Position numbers and translations under genes: made by a program
In this document: in pieces, positions 15,423 to 23,682 of the stretch
How the letters are laid out: each line of letters opens with the position of its first letter
Numbering within the stretch: position 1 is the stretch's first letter
Notes under the pieces: model-generated
The model's database searches: none
What the model was told of the DNA's origin: nothing
The model's input: the letters and a program-made list of their open reading frames with translations, nothing else
Source of the DNA: Mesorhizobium sp. M2D.F.Ca.ET.226.01.1.1
GTDB taxonomy: Bacteria > Pseudomonadota > Alphaproteobacteria > Rhizobiales > Rhizobiaceae
NCBI RefSeq assembly: GCF_004022705.2
Contig: NZ_RZOY02000005.1
Span: 62,001 to 126,000 of the forward strand
Direction: 5' to 3'
Length of the DNA: 64,000 bases

Positions 15423-16601
15423 ATGATTGAACTGCCTTTTGCCCGCGAAGAATACCGGCAGCGGCTCGGAAAAATCCGCGCCGAGATGGCCACGCGCGGC
15501 ATCGAACTCCTGATCGTCAACGACGTCGCCAATCAGCATTACATCACCGGCTATGATGGCTGGTCGTTCTACACGCCGCAGGTTGTGCTTGTTCCCATCG
15601 AGGATGCCGAGCCGGTCTGGATCGGACGCGCCATGGATGCGGCAGGCGGGCTGCTGACGGCGTGGATGAAGCCGGAAAACGTGGTTGGCTTCCCGGAAGA
15701 TCACGTCCAGCACGCCGACCGGCATCCGATGGACTGGATCGCGGCCTGGATCGTCGCCAAGGGCTGGGGTAACCGTTCCGTCGGCATCGAGCTCGAAGCC
15801 TATTATTTTTCGCCGAAGGCGCATGCGCGGCTCGTCGCCGGACTGCCCAACGCGAAATGGCACGATGCCGATCTGCTCGTGAACTGGATCCGCGCGGTGA
15901 AGTCGGCGCCGGAAATTGACTATCTGCGCAAGGCGTCGATGCTGGCGCAAGCGGCGGTCGCGCGCGCCTACGACGTCATCGCGCCGGGTGTGCGCGAATG
16001 CGACGCGATCGCCGAAATCCAGGCGGCGCAGATCGGAGGCAGTCCGGATTTCGCCGGCGACATCACAGCGCTGCCGCCAACGATCCTGGGCGGTGAGAAC
16101 GCTTCGGCGCCGCACATCATGTGGAGCGACAGGCGGTTCGGGAAGGACGAAACGATCGCACTGGAACTGGCCGGCGTCTGCCGCCGCTATGCCGCCGGGC
16201 TTGCCAGGACCATGCAGCTCGGCAAGACGCCGGCTCGCGTCGCGGACACCGCAAAGGCGGTGATCGAAGGCATGGATGCGGTTCTCGACACGGTTCGTCC
16301 GGGCACGAGCGCCGAAGCGGTCGAAGCCGCCTGGCGCAAGGTCATCGCGCGCCACGGGCTGAAGAAGGAATCGCGGATTGGCTATTCGATCGGCGTTGCC
16401 TATCCGCCGGATTGGGGCGAGCACACGATCAGCCTGCGGCCTGGCGACAAGACGGTGCTGCAACCCGGCAATGTCCTTCATTCCATCCTGGGCATGTGGA
16501 TGGACGGCTGGGGCATCGAGATCAGCGAGACCATTCTGGTGACCGAAACCGGCAACGAGACGCTGACGAAGTTCCCGCGGGACATCCATGTCAAAGCCTG
16601 A
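15423..16601 (+). CDS. M24-fold hydrolase lacking metal ligands (creatinase / ectoine hydrolase-like)
   Basis: A 392-residue two-domain protein with an N-terminal creatinase domain and a C-terminal 'pita-bread' M24 domain. In metal-dependent M24 peptidases the ligands are two Asp, a His and two Glu. Here the aligned positions read Glu248 (ALELAG), Gly259 (YAAGLART), Tyr321 (GYSIGVAYPP), Ser354 and the retained Glu369, so the metal site is lost. Metal-free relatives include creatinase and ectoine hydrolase (DoeA/EutD), which open C-N bonds; the PPDWGEHTISL region looks DoeA-like to me. AGGAG precedes the ATG. It is divergent from the GntR/dehydrogenase/ABC operon and probably shares its substrate pathway. 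No other ectoine gene is nearby. Confidence 0.8.
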   Translation: MIELPFAREEYRQRLGKIRAEMATRGIELLIVNDVANQHYITGYDGWSFYTPQVVLVPIEDAEPVWIGRAMDAAGGLLTAWMKPENVVGFPEDHVQHADRHPMDWIAAWIVAKGWGNRSVGIELEAYYFSPKAHARLVAGLPNAKWHDADLLVNWIRAVKSAPEIDYLRKASMLAQAAVARAYDVIAPGVRECDAIAEIQAAQIGGSPDFAGDITALPPTILGGENASAPHIMWSDRRFGKDETIALELAGVCRRYAAGLARTMQLGKTPARVADTAKAVIEGMDAVLDTVRPGTSAEAVEAAWRKVIARHGLKKESRIGYSIGVAYPPDWGEHTISLRPGDKTVLQPGNVLHSILGMWMDGWGIEISETILVTETGNETLTKFPRDIHVKA

Positions 16602-16729
16602 CCGACCGACTGGAGCGCTGGATACCGCTCCCGACATCGATGCCGGCTCGGTATCCGCAACGAAGAGGTTGGATCAGTCTATCCGCTACATCACGCCAGG
16701 TTCCGTGTCGCCGGTGTCGGATCAGCCGG

Positions 16730-18010
16730 TTAAAGATATTGCGCGACTTTCTTGCCGACGGTCAGGAAACGCAGCGGGTCGACCGCCTCGCCATCGTGGC
16801 GCACCTCGTAGTGAAGGTGCGGGCCCGTGGAGCGGCCGCTGCTGCCTGTCTTGCCGATAATGTCGCCGGCGGCAAGCTTCTGACCGACGGCGACATCGAT
16901 TTCGCTCAAATGGCCGTAGCGTGTCGCGAAACCGTTGCCGTGGTCGACCTCGACCATGCGGCCGTAGCCGCCGGCCCAGCCGGCCCTGGTGACGACGCCG
17001 GCCGCGGTGACCTTGGCCGGCATGCCGATCGGCGCCCTGAAGTCCATTCCGGTGTGCAGCGCGGCGGTGCCAAGGATGGGGTCGGTGCGCACACCGAACG
17101 GGCTCGTCACCGTACGACCGGGGGCGGGGTTGGTGAGCGGCAGCTTGCGCGCCTCTTTCTTAACCTCGTCCAGCGCGTCGAGCGCTTCGTCCAACTCCTT
17201 GACCTTGCTATCGAAAACCATCGCGGGATCAAGCGGAACCAGTGGGCCGCCGACATCGCTCTTGTTGAGCTCGCTGTCGACCGGCAAGCCCGCCGCTTCC
17301 AGCGCCTGCGTGATGGCGTCGGCATTCTTGTAGGCGCTGTCGGCAAGCGTGGTGATGCGCGAAAGCTGCTGGTTCTCGATGGATTTCAGCGACGCATTGA
17401 TCGAGACGAACAGCTTGTCGGCGCGATCGGCTGCCGTTTCGCCGTCAAGCGGATCGGACCTTGTCGACCAGAGCGAGAAGGGTCTGGTGTCGCCGGCGCT
17501 CAAGGATGCGACGCAATAGGTCGGTGCCTGCGAAAGGCTGCCGGTGACCTCTGCGTGTTCGTCGGGCTTGGGCGTTGCCGCGCTCGTTGCCGGCGCGTCG
17601 CCGACTTCGTTTTCGGCGCGCTCGAGAATCGGACCGAGCCGCCCGTGGCGCTCGCTGAGCTGGGTCTGCCTGGCCAGCAGCTCGCTGACCTTGGTTTCCA
17701 TCAATTGCTGGTCGAGAAGCTGGCGGCTGGTGATGCGGTCGACCTGAGCGCGCAGCGCCGAGATCCGGTCCTCATAGGCTTGCTGCATGCGCGCCTGCCT
17801 GGCCGTGGTGGCGCCGATCAAATCGTCGCGCAGCACAAGGTAGGAGGTGGCGAGCAGGTAGCCGATGGCGATCGCGGCCAGAGCCGAGCCGATGAAGGCG
17901 GCAAGCCAGGGTCGGATCGTGAAGTGCCTTATTTCGTTGCCCCGGGCGATAATGACCGTGTGGGGCTCCTTGCGCCTGCCGAAAACCGCTGACTGACCGG
18001 TTGATTTCAC
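16730..18010 (-). CDS. M23-family murein endopeptidase with N-terminal membrane anchor
   Basis: A 426-residue cell-wall peptidase. Residues about 35-60 form one transmembrane helix (LAAFIGSALAAIAIGYLLA), residues about 65-130 a coiled coil (LRAQVDRITSRQLLDQQ), and the C-terminal 110 residues a LytM/M23 domain. The zinc set is complete: H319-x3-D323 (HTGMDF) and HLH at about 398-400 (GPHLHYEVR). It likely cuts peptidoglycan cross-bridges in the periplasm during growth or division, with the coiled coil giving partner control as in other rhizobial anchored M23 proteins. It starts with GTG at 18010 without a strong ribosome site, so the exact start is uncertain. It is monocistronic. Confidence 0.88.
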   Translation of the reverse strand: MKSTGQSAVFGRRKEPHTVIIARGNEIRHFTIRPWLAAFIGSALAAIAIGYLLATSYLVLRDDLIGATTARQARMQQAYEDRISALRAQVDRITSRQLLDQQLMETKVSELLARQTQLSERHGRLGPILERAENEVGDAPATSAATPKPDEHAEVTGSLSQAPTYCVASLSAGDTRPFSLWSTRSDPLDGETAADRADKLFVSINASLKSIENQQLSRITTLADSAYKNADAITQALEAAGLPVDSELNKSDVGGPLVPLDPAMVFDSKVKELDEALDALDEVKKEARKLPLTNPAPGRTVTSPFGVRTDPILGTAALHTGMDFRAPIGMPAKVTAAGVVTRAGWAGGYGRMVEVDHGNGFATRYGHLSEIDVAVGQKLAAGDIIGKTGSSGRSTGPHLHYEVRHDGEAVDPLRFLTVGKKVAQYL

Positions 18011-18141
18011 GGGACCGAGCTTTCGTTACGACACCAACGACTGCTCGGAATTACACATTATTAGGGTTAATAAAGTTTTGCAGGCCGCAATGTTTGCGCG
18101 TAACCAATTCGCGCATTGCGGGTGATGGGTTGTCTGCCGCC

Positions 18142-18609
18142 TCAAAGCGCCCGCACGGCCTCGAGCACCTCTTCGGCATGGCCCTTGACGCGAACCTGAT
18201 GCCAGATGCGGGCGATGCGGCCGTCCTTGCCGATCAGGAAGGTAGCGCGCTCGACACCCATATATTTGCGTCCGTACATCGTCTTCTCGACCCACAGATG
18301 GTAGGCCTCGATGACTTTTCGCTCCTCGTCGGCGACCAGATCGACGGTGAGAGCGTGTTTTGCCTTGAATTTGTCGTGTTTCTTTACGCTATCCGGTGAC
18401 AGCCCGATCACCACGGCGCCGGCCTTCTCGAACTCCGGTTTCAACTGCGAGAAGTCGATCGCCTCATGGGTGCAACTCGTGGTGTCGTCCTGCGGATAGA
18501 AGTACAGTACAACGGGCTTGCCCCGGAGCGCGGCCAGGCTGAGAGAGCGGCCGCCGTCACGCGGAAGATCGAATTGGGGTGCTGCGTCGCCCACTTCGAG
18601 ATCAGCCAT
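18142..18609 (-). CDS. bcp: Peroxiredoxin, Bcp/PrxQ type (apparently one-cysteine)
   Basis: A 155-residue thiol peroxidase that reduces hydrogen and organic peroxides. The active site T43-x2-C46 (YPQDDTTSCTHEA) keeps the Thr and the peroxidatic Cys. The resolving Cys usually found five residues later in E. coli-type Bcp is absent (Ile at that place), and no other Cys is visible, so it should act as a one-Cys enzyme needing an external thiol. The rest (VVIGLSPDSVKKHDKF, ATFLIGKDG) is typical. It stands divergent from the large AsmA-like gene, with 47 bp between starts. Confidence 0.9.
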   Translation of the reverse strand: MADLEVGDAAPQFDLPRDGGRSLSLAALRGKPVVLYFYPQDDTTSCTHEAIDFSQLKPEFEKAGAVVIGLSPDSVKKHDKFKAKHALTVDLVADEERKVIEAYHLWVEKTMYGRKYMGVERATFLIGKDGRIARIWHQVRVKGHAEEVLEAVRAL

Positions 18610-18656
18610 GTCGATGCCCTTGTTTGCGGTTACGCGCGGGAAGTCATCGATATAAC

Positions 18657-21600
18657 GTGAAGCGAGGATTCGTCCACGACGAGTTCGTCACAACGGAATA
18701 TTGCTTGGATCAGGAAGAACCGCAGCACGAGAAGATCAGGTTCAGGCGTGACGAGATCACCGACCTGGCGAGGCTTCCGTCCGCGTGCGGTGCGCCGCCG
18801 CTCGGCCGGGCGACGGTGCGTCGCCGCTTCCGTCTCCTCGGGCGCGTATTTGCCGGGCTTTGCGCGCTGCTGCTCCTGGCGGCGGCCGGCGTCTATGTCC
18901 TCGGTGCTTCGGGCATCGGTACGGAACGGCTTCGGGCCGAGGCTGAGACAGCCATCGAGAAGCTGGCCGGCGTCGATGTCAACGTCACAGTCGGCGCGGC
19001 GCGGCTGACGCTCGACGGATCGAGCTTCGTCGCCCTTCAGGTCAGCGATGTCAGCCTGAAAACGGCCGACGGCAAGCCGATGGCCGATGTCGGCCGCGTC
19101 CGTTTCGGCATGCGCCTGCTGCCGCTGCTTTCTGGCGACGTCCGGCTGACCAGCGCTAGATTTTCAGACGCGCATATCGTGGTGGCCGCCATGCCTTCCG
19201 GCGGCGGCGACTGGACGGCGGCGCTGCGCAACGGGGATGGCCTCGTCGATCCGGAGAAAATCTCGGCGGCGATGTTCGGAGGCGTCAATGACGCACTCGA
19301 TGCGGTGCGCGAGGACTCGATACGCCAAATCGATCTGCGCAATGTCGCGTTCGAACTGCCGGACACCGGGCCGGTCAAGCTCGTGACCGTCACCTCGGCG
19401 AGTGTCGCGCAGACCGGCATGGGACGCATGCAGTTCTCCTACGATGCCGATGTCGACGGCCGGCATGCGACTTTGACTGCCACCGCGACCCGCGATGCGA
19501 CGGCAAGGCGGATCGCGTCGCTGGACGCCAATCTCGCGATTGCCGGCGCCCCCGGTGAGGGGAGTTCGACCGGTGCTGCTCCCGCGGCCGACGGCGCGAA
19601 GCTGGGTTCGATCGCGTTGAAGCTCTCGGGCTCGGAAGCGTCCGGCGACAACCCGTCCCGCCTGGCGGTTTCGCTGTCGCTGACCGGTTCGGTGCTCGAC
19701 CTTGACGAACGCGGCCTGATGCCGGCCGACGTCGATGCCGATGCCACGCTCGTGGCCGGTTCGAACAAGATCTCGATCGACCGGCTGGCGATAAAGACCG
19801 GCCGCTCCAGCTTCGACTTCGCCGGATCAATCGGCCCAAAGCCGGCAGTCGCTGGGGAGGAATCCGCCTACCGCTATGACCTTACCAGCGACGGCTCGAC
19901 GCTGGCGCCTTCGGACTCGCCGGAACCGGCGCTTCAGTTCGTGGCGCGTCTCGCGGGCGTCTACCAGCCGAAGAGCCGCAAGCTCGTCGCCGAGCAGATC
20001 GGCGTCCGGTCTGGCGGATCGGGCGAGGTGCTGGGCGCGGCCACGGTCGCCTTCACCGACAACGGCCCTCCAGGCGTGTCGCTGTCGCTCAACGTCCACG
20101 ACATGCCGGTCTCGCATGTCAAGCAATTGTGGCCATGGTTCTCGGCCCGCAACGCCCGGCTCTGGGTGCTGGGCAATCTGTTCGGCGGCACGGTGACCGA
20201 CGCCAACCTGCAGTTCCAGGTCGCGCCGGGACGCCTGGGCAACGGCGTGCCGCTTTCCGGCGACGAAGTGTTCGGCCGTTTCCAGATCAACGGCTCGCGT
20301 TTCGATACCGCCGGACGCATCCCGCCGGTCCGCGACGCCGTCGGCGTCGTTGCGTTTCACGGCAACGATGTCGACATCACGCTCTCCTCGGGCAGTGTCT
20401 ATATGCCGAGCGGCCGCACCGTGGCGGCGAGTGCCGGGACACTGACGATCAAGAACGCCAACCGCCCGATCGTGGTCGGCGGGCTCGACATCGACGTCGC
20501 GGGTGAGGCCGCGGCCATCGCCGAGCTCGCCTCCTACGAGCCGATCAATGCCATGCGCCATGTCGGACTGGCGCCGGAAGATCTGTCCGGCACTGTCACC
20601 GGCCACGTCAGGGCGGACATCCCGCTGACAAAAGGCATGGACACCTCCACACTCGATTGGCTGGTGTCGCTCGACTACAAGGATTTGTCTCTCGCCAAGC
20701 CGTTTGAAGACCAGACGGTGACCGAGGCCGACGGCTCCATCACGGTTGGGCCGAAGCAGGCGGTGATTTCGGCCGATGCGAAGCTCAACGGCATTCCGGC
20801 CGAGCTCGATCTGGTCGAGCCGCTCGCCGATGACGGGCCGGCGCGCAGCCGCAAGGTCACGCTGATACTCGACGACAAGTCGCGTAACGCCAGCATGCCC
20901 GGCCTGTCGGGCCTGCTTTCGGGAACCATCAAGGTGGCGATCGACAAGAGCGGCGAGGGCGCACAGCAGGTTTCGGCCGACCTGACCAGCGCCAGGCTCG
21001 ACATTCCCTGGGCGGGCTGGAGCAAGGGTGCCGGCATTCCTGCCAAGGTCGCTTTCAACATGGCGAAGTCCGGCAGCACCACCACGCTGTCGGATTTCGC
21101 TCTCGACGGAAAAAGCTTTTCGATCGACGGCAACGTGACGCTGGTCAACGGCGGGTTGTCCGCGGCCCGCTTCAGCAAGGTTGCGTTGAACCGAGGCGAC
21201 GACATTGCCATTTCGGTCAAGCGCGCCGGCAAAAGCTACGCCGTCGATGTCAGCGGTGCATCGCTCGACGCCCGCTCGCTGATCAAGCAGTTCACCTCCG
21301 ATGTCGACACTGCAACCAAGGGCGCCGGCAGCGATGCGATTTCGGTGAGCGCCGATGTGGGGTCGCTGACCGGGTTCCATGACGAGGTGATTTCCAACCT
21401 GAAGCTCGAATACAGCGCCGCCGGATCGCGCGTGAACGGTCTCAACGTCACCGCCGCGGCCAGCTCGGGTGCCGCGATCGCGATCAACAACACGACCAGC
21501 GAAGGCGGCCGCGTGCTCAGGGTGAAGTCGGCCGATGCCGGCGCGATCCTGCGTTTCCTCAACGTCTACGAACATATGGAGGGCGGCGCGATCACGCTGT

Positions 21601-22106
21601 CGCTTTCCGGCGCCGCCGACGGGCCGATGAAGGGACAGGTGGATGCCAGCAATTTCTATGTGGTCAACGAGCCCAAGCTGGCCTCGATCGTGTCGACGAC
21701 GCCGGCCGGCGATACGCGCAGCCTGAACGAGGCCGTCAAAGGCAAGATCGACACGTCCAGGGTGCAGTTCGAGCGCGGCTTCGCCGAAATCGAAAAGGGG
21801 TCCGGCTACCTGAAACTGGCAAACGGCCTGCTGAGAGGCCCGCGCATCGGCACGACCTTCCAGGGCACGCTCTACGATCCGAACAACAATATGGACATGA
21901 CCGGCACCTTCATGCCGGTCTATGGGCTGAACCGCATCTTCGGCGAATTGCCGCTGTTCGGGCCGTTGCTCGGCAACGGGCGCGACCGCGGCCTGATCGG
22001 CGTCACCTACCGCCTGCGCGGCAACGCCAACAAGCCGACGCTCAACATCAATCCGCTATCGGTCGTGGCGCCCGGAATATTCCGCTCGATCTTCGAGTAC
22101 AGATAA
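18657..22106 (+). CDS. Giant AsmA/YhdP-like envelope protein (DUF3971)
   Basis: A protein of about 1149 residues with one N-terminal transmembrane helix (about residues 62-83, GLCALLLLAAAGVYVLG), then a very long, mostly beta-strand periplasmic region built of repeating hydrophobic/Gly/Asp strands. The AsmA-like C-terminal block contains GFAEIEKGSGYLKLANGLL and LNRIFGELPLFGPLLGNGRD. This architecture (DUF3971 plus AsmA C-terminal) is that of YhdP/TamB-type bridges that move phospholipids to the outer membrane. No ATG fits: GTG 18657 (GGAAG 13 nt upstream) is my choice, and TTG 18705 is an alternative. Confidence 0.82.
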   Translation: MKRGFVHDEFVTTEYCLDQEEPQHEKIRFRRDEITDLARLPSACGAPPLGRATVRRRFRLLGRVFAGLCALLLLAAAGVYVLGASGIGTERLRAEAETAIEKLAGVDVNVTVGAARLTLDGSSFVALQVSDVSLKTADGKPMADVGRVRFGMRLLPLLSGDVRLTSARFSDAHIVVAAMPSGGGDWTAALRNGDGLVDPEKISAAMFGGVNDALDAVREDSIRQIDLRNVAFELPDTGPVKLVTVTSASVAQTGMGRMQFSYDADVDGRHATLTATATRDATARRIASLDANLAIAGAPGEGSSTGAAPAADGAKLGSIALKLSGSEASGDNPSRLAVSLSLTGSVLDLDERGLMPADVDADATLVAGSNKISIDRLAIKTGRSSFDFAGSIGPKPAVAGEESAYRYDLTSDGSTLAPSDSPEPALQFVARLAGVYQPKSRKLVAEQIGVRSGGSGEVLGAATVAFTDNGPPGVSLSLNVHDMPVSHVKQLWPWFSARNARLWVLGNLFGGTVTDANLQFQVAPGRLGNGVPLSGDEVFGRFQINGSRFDTAGRIPPVRDAVGVVAFHGNDVDITLSSGSVYMPSGRTVAASAGTLTIKNANRPIVVGGLDIDVAGEAAAIAELASYEPINAMRHVGLAPEDLSGTVTGHVRADIPLTKGMDTSTLDWLVSLDYKDLSLAKPFEDQTVTEADGSITVGPKQAVISADAKLNGIPAELDLVEPLADDGPARSRKVTLILDDKSRNASMPGLSGLLSGTIKVAIDKSGEGAQQVSADLTSARLDIPWAGWSKGAGIPAKVAFNMAKSGSTTTLSDFALDGKSFSIDGNVTLVNGGLSAARFSKVALNRGDDIAISVKRAGKSYAVDVSGASLDARSLIKQFTSDVDTATKGAGSDAISVSADVGSLTGFHDEVISNLKLEYSAAGSRVNGLNVTAAASSGAAIAINNTTSEGGRVLRVKSADAGAILRFLNVYEHMEGGAITLSLSGAADGPMKGQVDASNFYVVNEPKLASIVSTTPAGDTRSLNEAVKGKIDTSRVQFERGFAEIEKGSGYLKLANGLLRGPRIGTTFQGTLYDPNNNMDMTGTFMPVYGLNRIFGELPLFGPLLGNGRDRGLIGVTYRLRGNANKPTLNINPLSVVAPGIFRSIFEYR

Positions 22107-22138
22107 TCTGGAAAGGCGGCCAAGAAGGCCGCGATCGA

Positions 22139-23392
22139 TCAGACCGGCCGCACCAGCACGTGCTTTTTCTTGCCGAGCGAGAGCTTCACGACGCCTTCCG
22201 GACCGAGGTCCTGAAGCGTGACGACGCGCCGGTCGTCGGTCAGGGGCTGGTCGTTGACGCGCACGGCGCCGCCCTGGATGTGGCGGCGCGCTTCGCCGTT
22301 CGAGCCGGCCAGCCCGGCTGTGACGAACAGCGCCAGGATGCCGATTCCGGCTTCGAGGTCCGATTTGGCGACTTCGACGCTGGGCAGCGTGTCGGCGAGC
22401 GCGCCTTCCTCGAAGGTCTTGCGCGCGGTTTCGCTCGCCGTCTCGGCCGCCTCACGGCCGTGCAGCATGGCGGTGATCTCGGTGGCGAGGATCTTTTTCG
22501 CTTCGTTGATCTCCGAGCCGCCGAGCTTTTCCAGCCGCGCCACTTCGTCCAGCGGCAGCGTCGTGTAGAGCTTCAGGAAGCGGCCGACATCGGCGTCCTC
22601 GGTGTTGCGCCAGTATTGCCAGAACTCGTAAGGCGAGAGCATGTCGCCGTCGAGCCAGACCGCGCCCGAGGCGGACTTGCCCATCTTGGCGCCGGACGAG
22701 GTGGTGAGCAGCGGCGTGGTCATGGCGAAGAGCTGCACGCCCTCCATGCGGTGGCCGAGGTCGATGCCGTTGACGATGTTGCCCCACTGGTCCGAGCCGC
22801 CCATCTGCAGCCGGCAGCCGACGCGCTTATAGAGCTCGACGAAGTCATAGGCCTGCAGGATCATGTAGTTGAATTCGAGGAAGGACAGCGACTGCTCGCG
22901 GTCGAGCCTCAGCTTCACGCTGTCGAAGGCGAGCATGCGATTGACGGAGAAATGCCGGCCGACATCGCGCAGGAAGTTGACGTAGTTGATCTGCATCAGC
23001 CAGTCGGCATTGTTGACCATGACCGCGTCGCCGGGGCCGCTGCCGAACTTCAGGTAAGGCGCGAAATTGCGGCGGATGCCGACGAGATTGTCCTCGATGT
23101 CCTGTGGGGTGAGCAGCTTACGGGCTTCGTCCTTGAAGGACGGGTCGCCGATCATCGAGGTGCCGCCGCCCATCAGCGCGATCGGCCGATGGCCGGTCTG
23201 CTGCAGCCAGTGCAGCATCATGATCTGGATCAGCGATCCGGCATGCAGACTCCGGGCCGTGGCGTCGAAGCCGATATAGGCGCTTACCGTTTCCTTGGCG
23301 AAAAGCTGGTCGAGGGCGGATTCATCCGAAATCTGGTGGATGAAACCGCGCTCGTTCATGATGCGCAGGAAATCGGATTTGAAGGCGTACAT
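22139..23392 (-). CDS. tyrS: Tyrosyl-tRNA synthetase
   Basis: A 417-residue class I aminoacyl-tRNA synthetase that charges tRNA-Tyr. The HIGH-like motif is degenerate as usual for TyrRS (SLHAGS, around His50), GGSDQWGNI is at 198-206, and the KMSKS loop reads KMGKS at 236-240. The C-terminal ~70 residues form the S4-like RNA-binding domain ([18 protein letters not shown]). ATG 23392 is preceded by AGGAAGAG and starts the conserved sequence MYAFKSDFL; an in-frame upstream ATG would add 12 unlikely residues. It converges on the AsmA-like gene, with 32 bp between stops. Confidence 0.96.
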   Translation of the reverse strand: MYAFKSDFLRIMNERGFIHQISDESALDQLFAKETVSAYIGFDATARSLHAGSLIQIMMLHWLQQTGHRPIALMGGGTSMIGDPSFKDEARKLLTPQDIEDNLVGIRRNFAPYLKFGSGPGDAVMVNNADWLMQINYVNFLRDVGRHFSVNRMLAFDSVKLRLDREQSLSFLEFNYMILQAYDFVELYKRVGCRLQMGGSDQWGNIVNGIDLGHRMEGVQLFAMTTPLLTTSSGAKMGKSASGAVWLDGDMLSPYEFWQYWRNTEDADVGRFLKLYTTLPLDEVARLEKLGGSEINEAKKILATEITAMLHGREAAETASETARKTFEEGALADTLPSVEVAKSDLEAGIGILALFVTAGLAGSNGEARRHIQGGAVRVNDQPLTDDRRVVTLQDLGPEGVVKLSLGKKKHVLVRPV

Positions 23393-23572
23393 TTTCTCTT
23401 CCTGGAGGTCGCCGGGCGCGAAGGCCAAGCTGGATATGAAGGCGCGCGTTTAGCATTCAACCGCCGTTAGCAAAAGTGGTTTCCCGTCCGCGTCCAATTG
23501 CGCGGGACGCGGCGCATCCTTGCTTCGCCCATCTTGCTGGCGTAATGAGGCGCCGCGCATCAAAGACATGGA

Positions 23573-23619
23573 GCATCATGTCGTCCGAAAACCGCTTCGC
23601 ACTTTTCGGCATCATGCTC
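23573..23619. repeat. Short interspersed hairpin repeat, form 2, copy a
   Basis: GCATCATGTCGTCCGAAAA on the left answers TTTTCGGCATCATGCT-like sequence on the right, around CCGCTTCGCAC. The loop is the same as in the form 1 repeats, but the stem differs. It lies in the 290-bp gap between tyrS and the glycosyltransferase gene, in which I see no other feature. Confidence 0.75.
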
Positions 23620-23682
23620 TAGACAAGGCGCCCAAGCGCCGCCCGGGGCCATCCCGCAGTTTAGATCGGACGAGCTCCCGCG

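Noticed and set aside
15423..16601. Annotation as an Xaa-Pro aminopeptidase
   Set aside because: Four of the five metal ligands of that family are replaced, so peptidase activity is unlikely.
19827..21575. Minus-strand frame of about 580 codons inside the AsmA-like gene
   Set aside because: Antisense shadow with His/Arg/Asp-rich composition; the sense frame has the membrane anchor and strand pattern.
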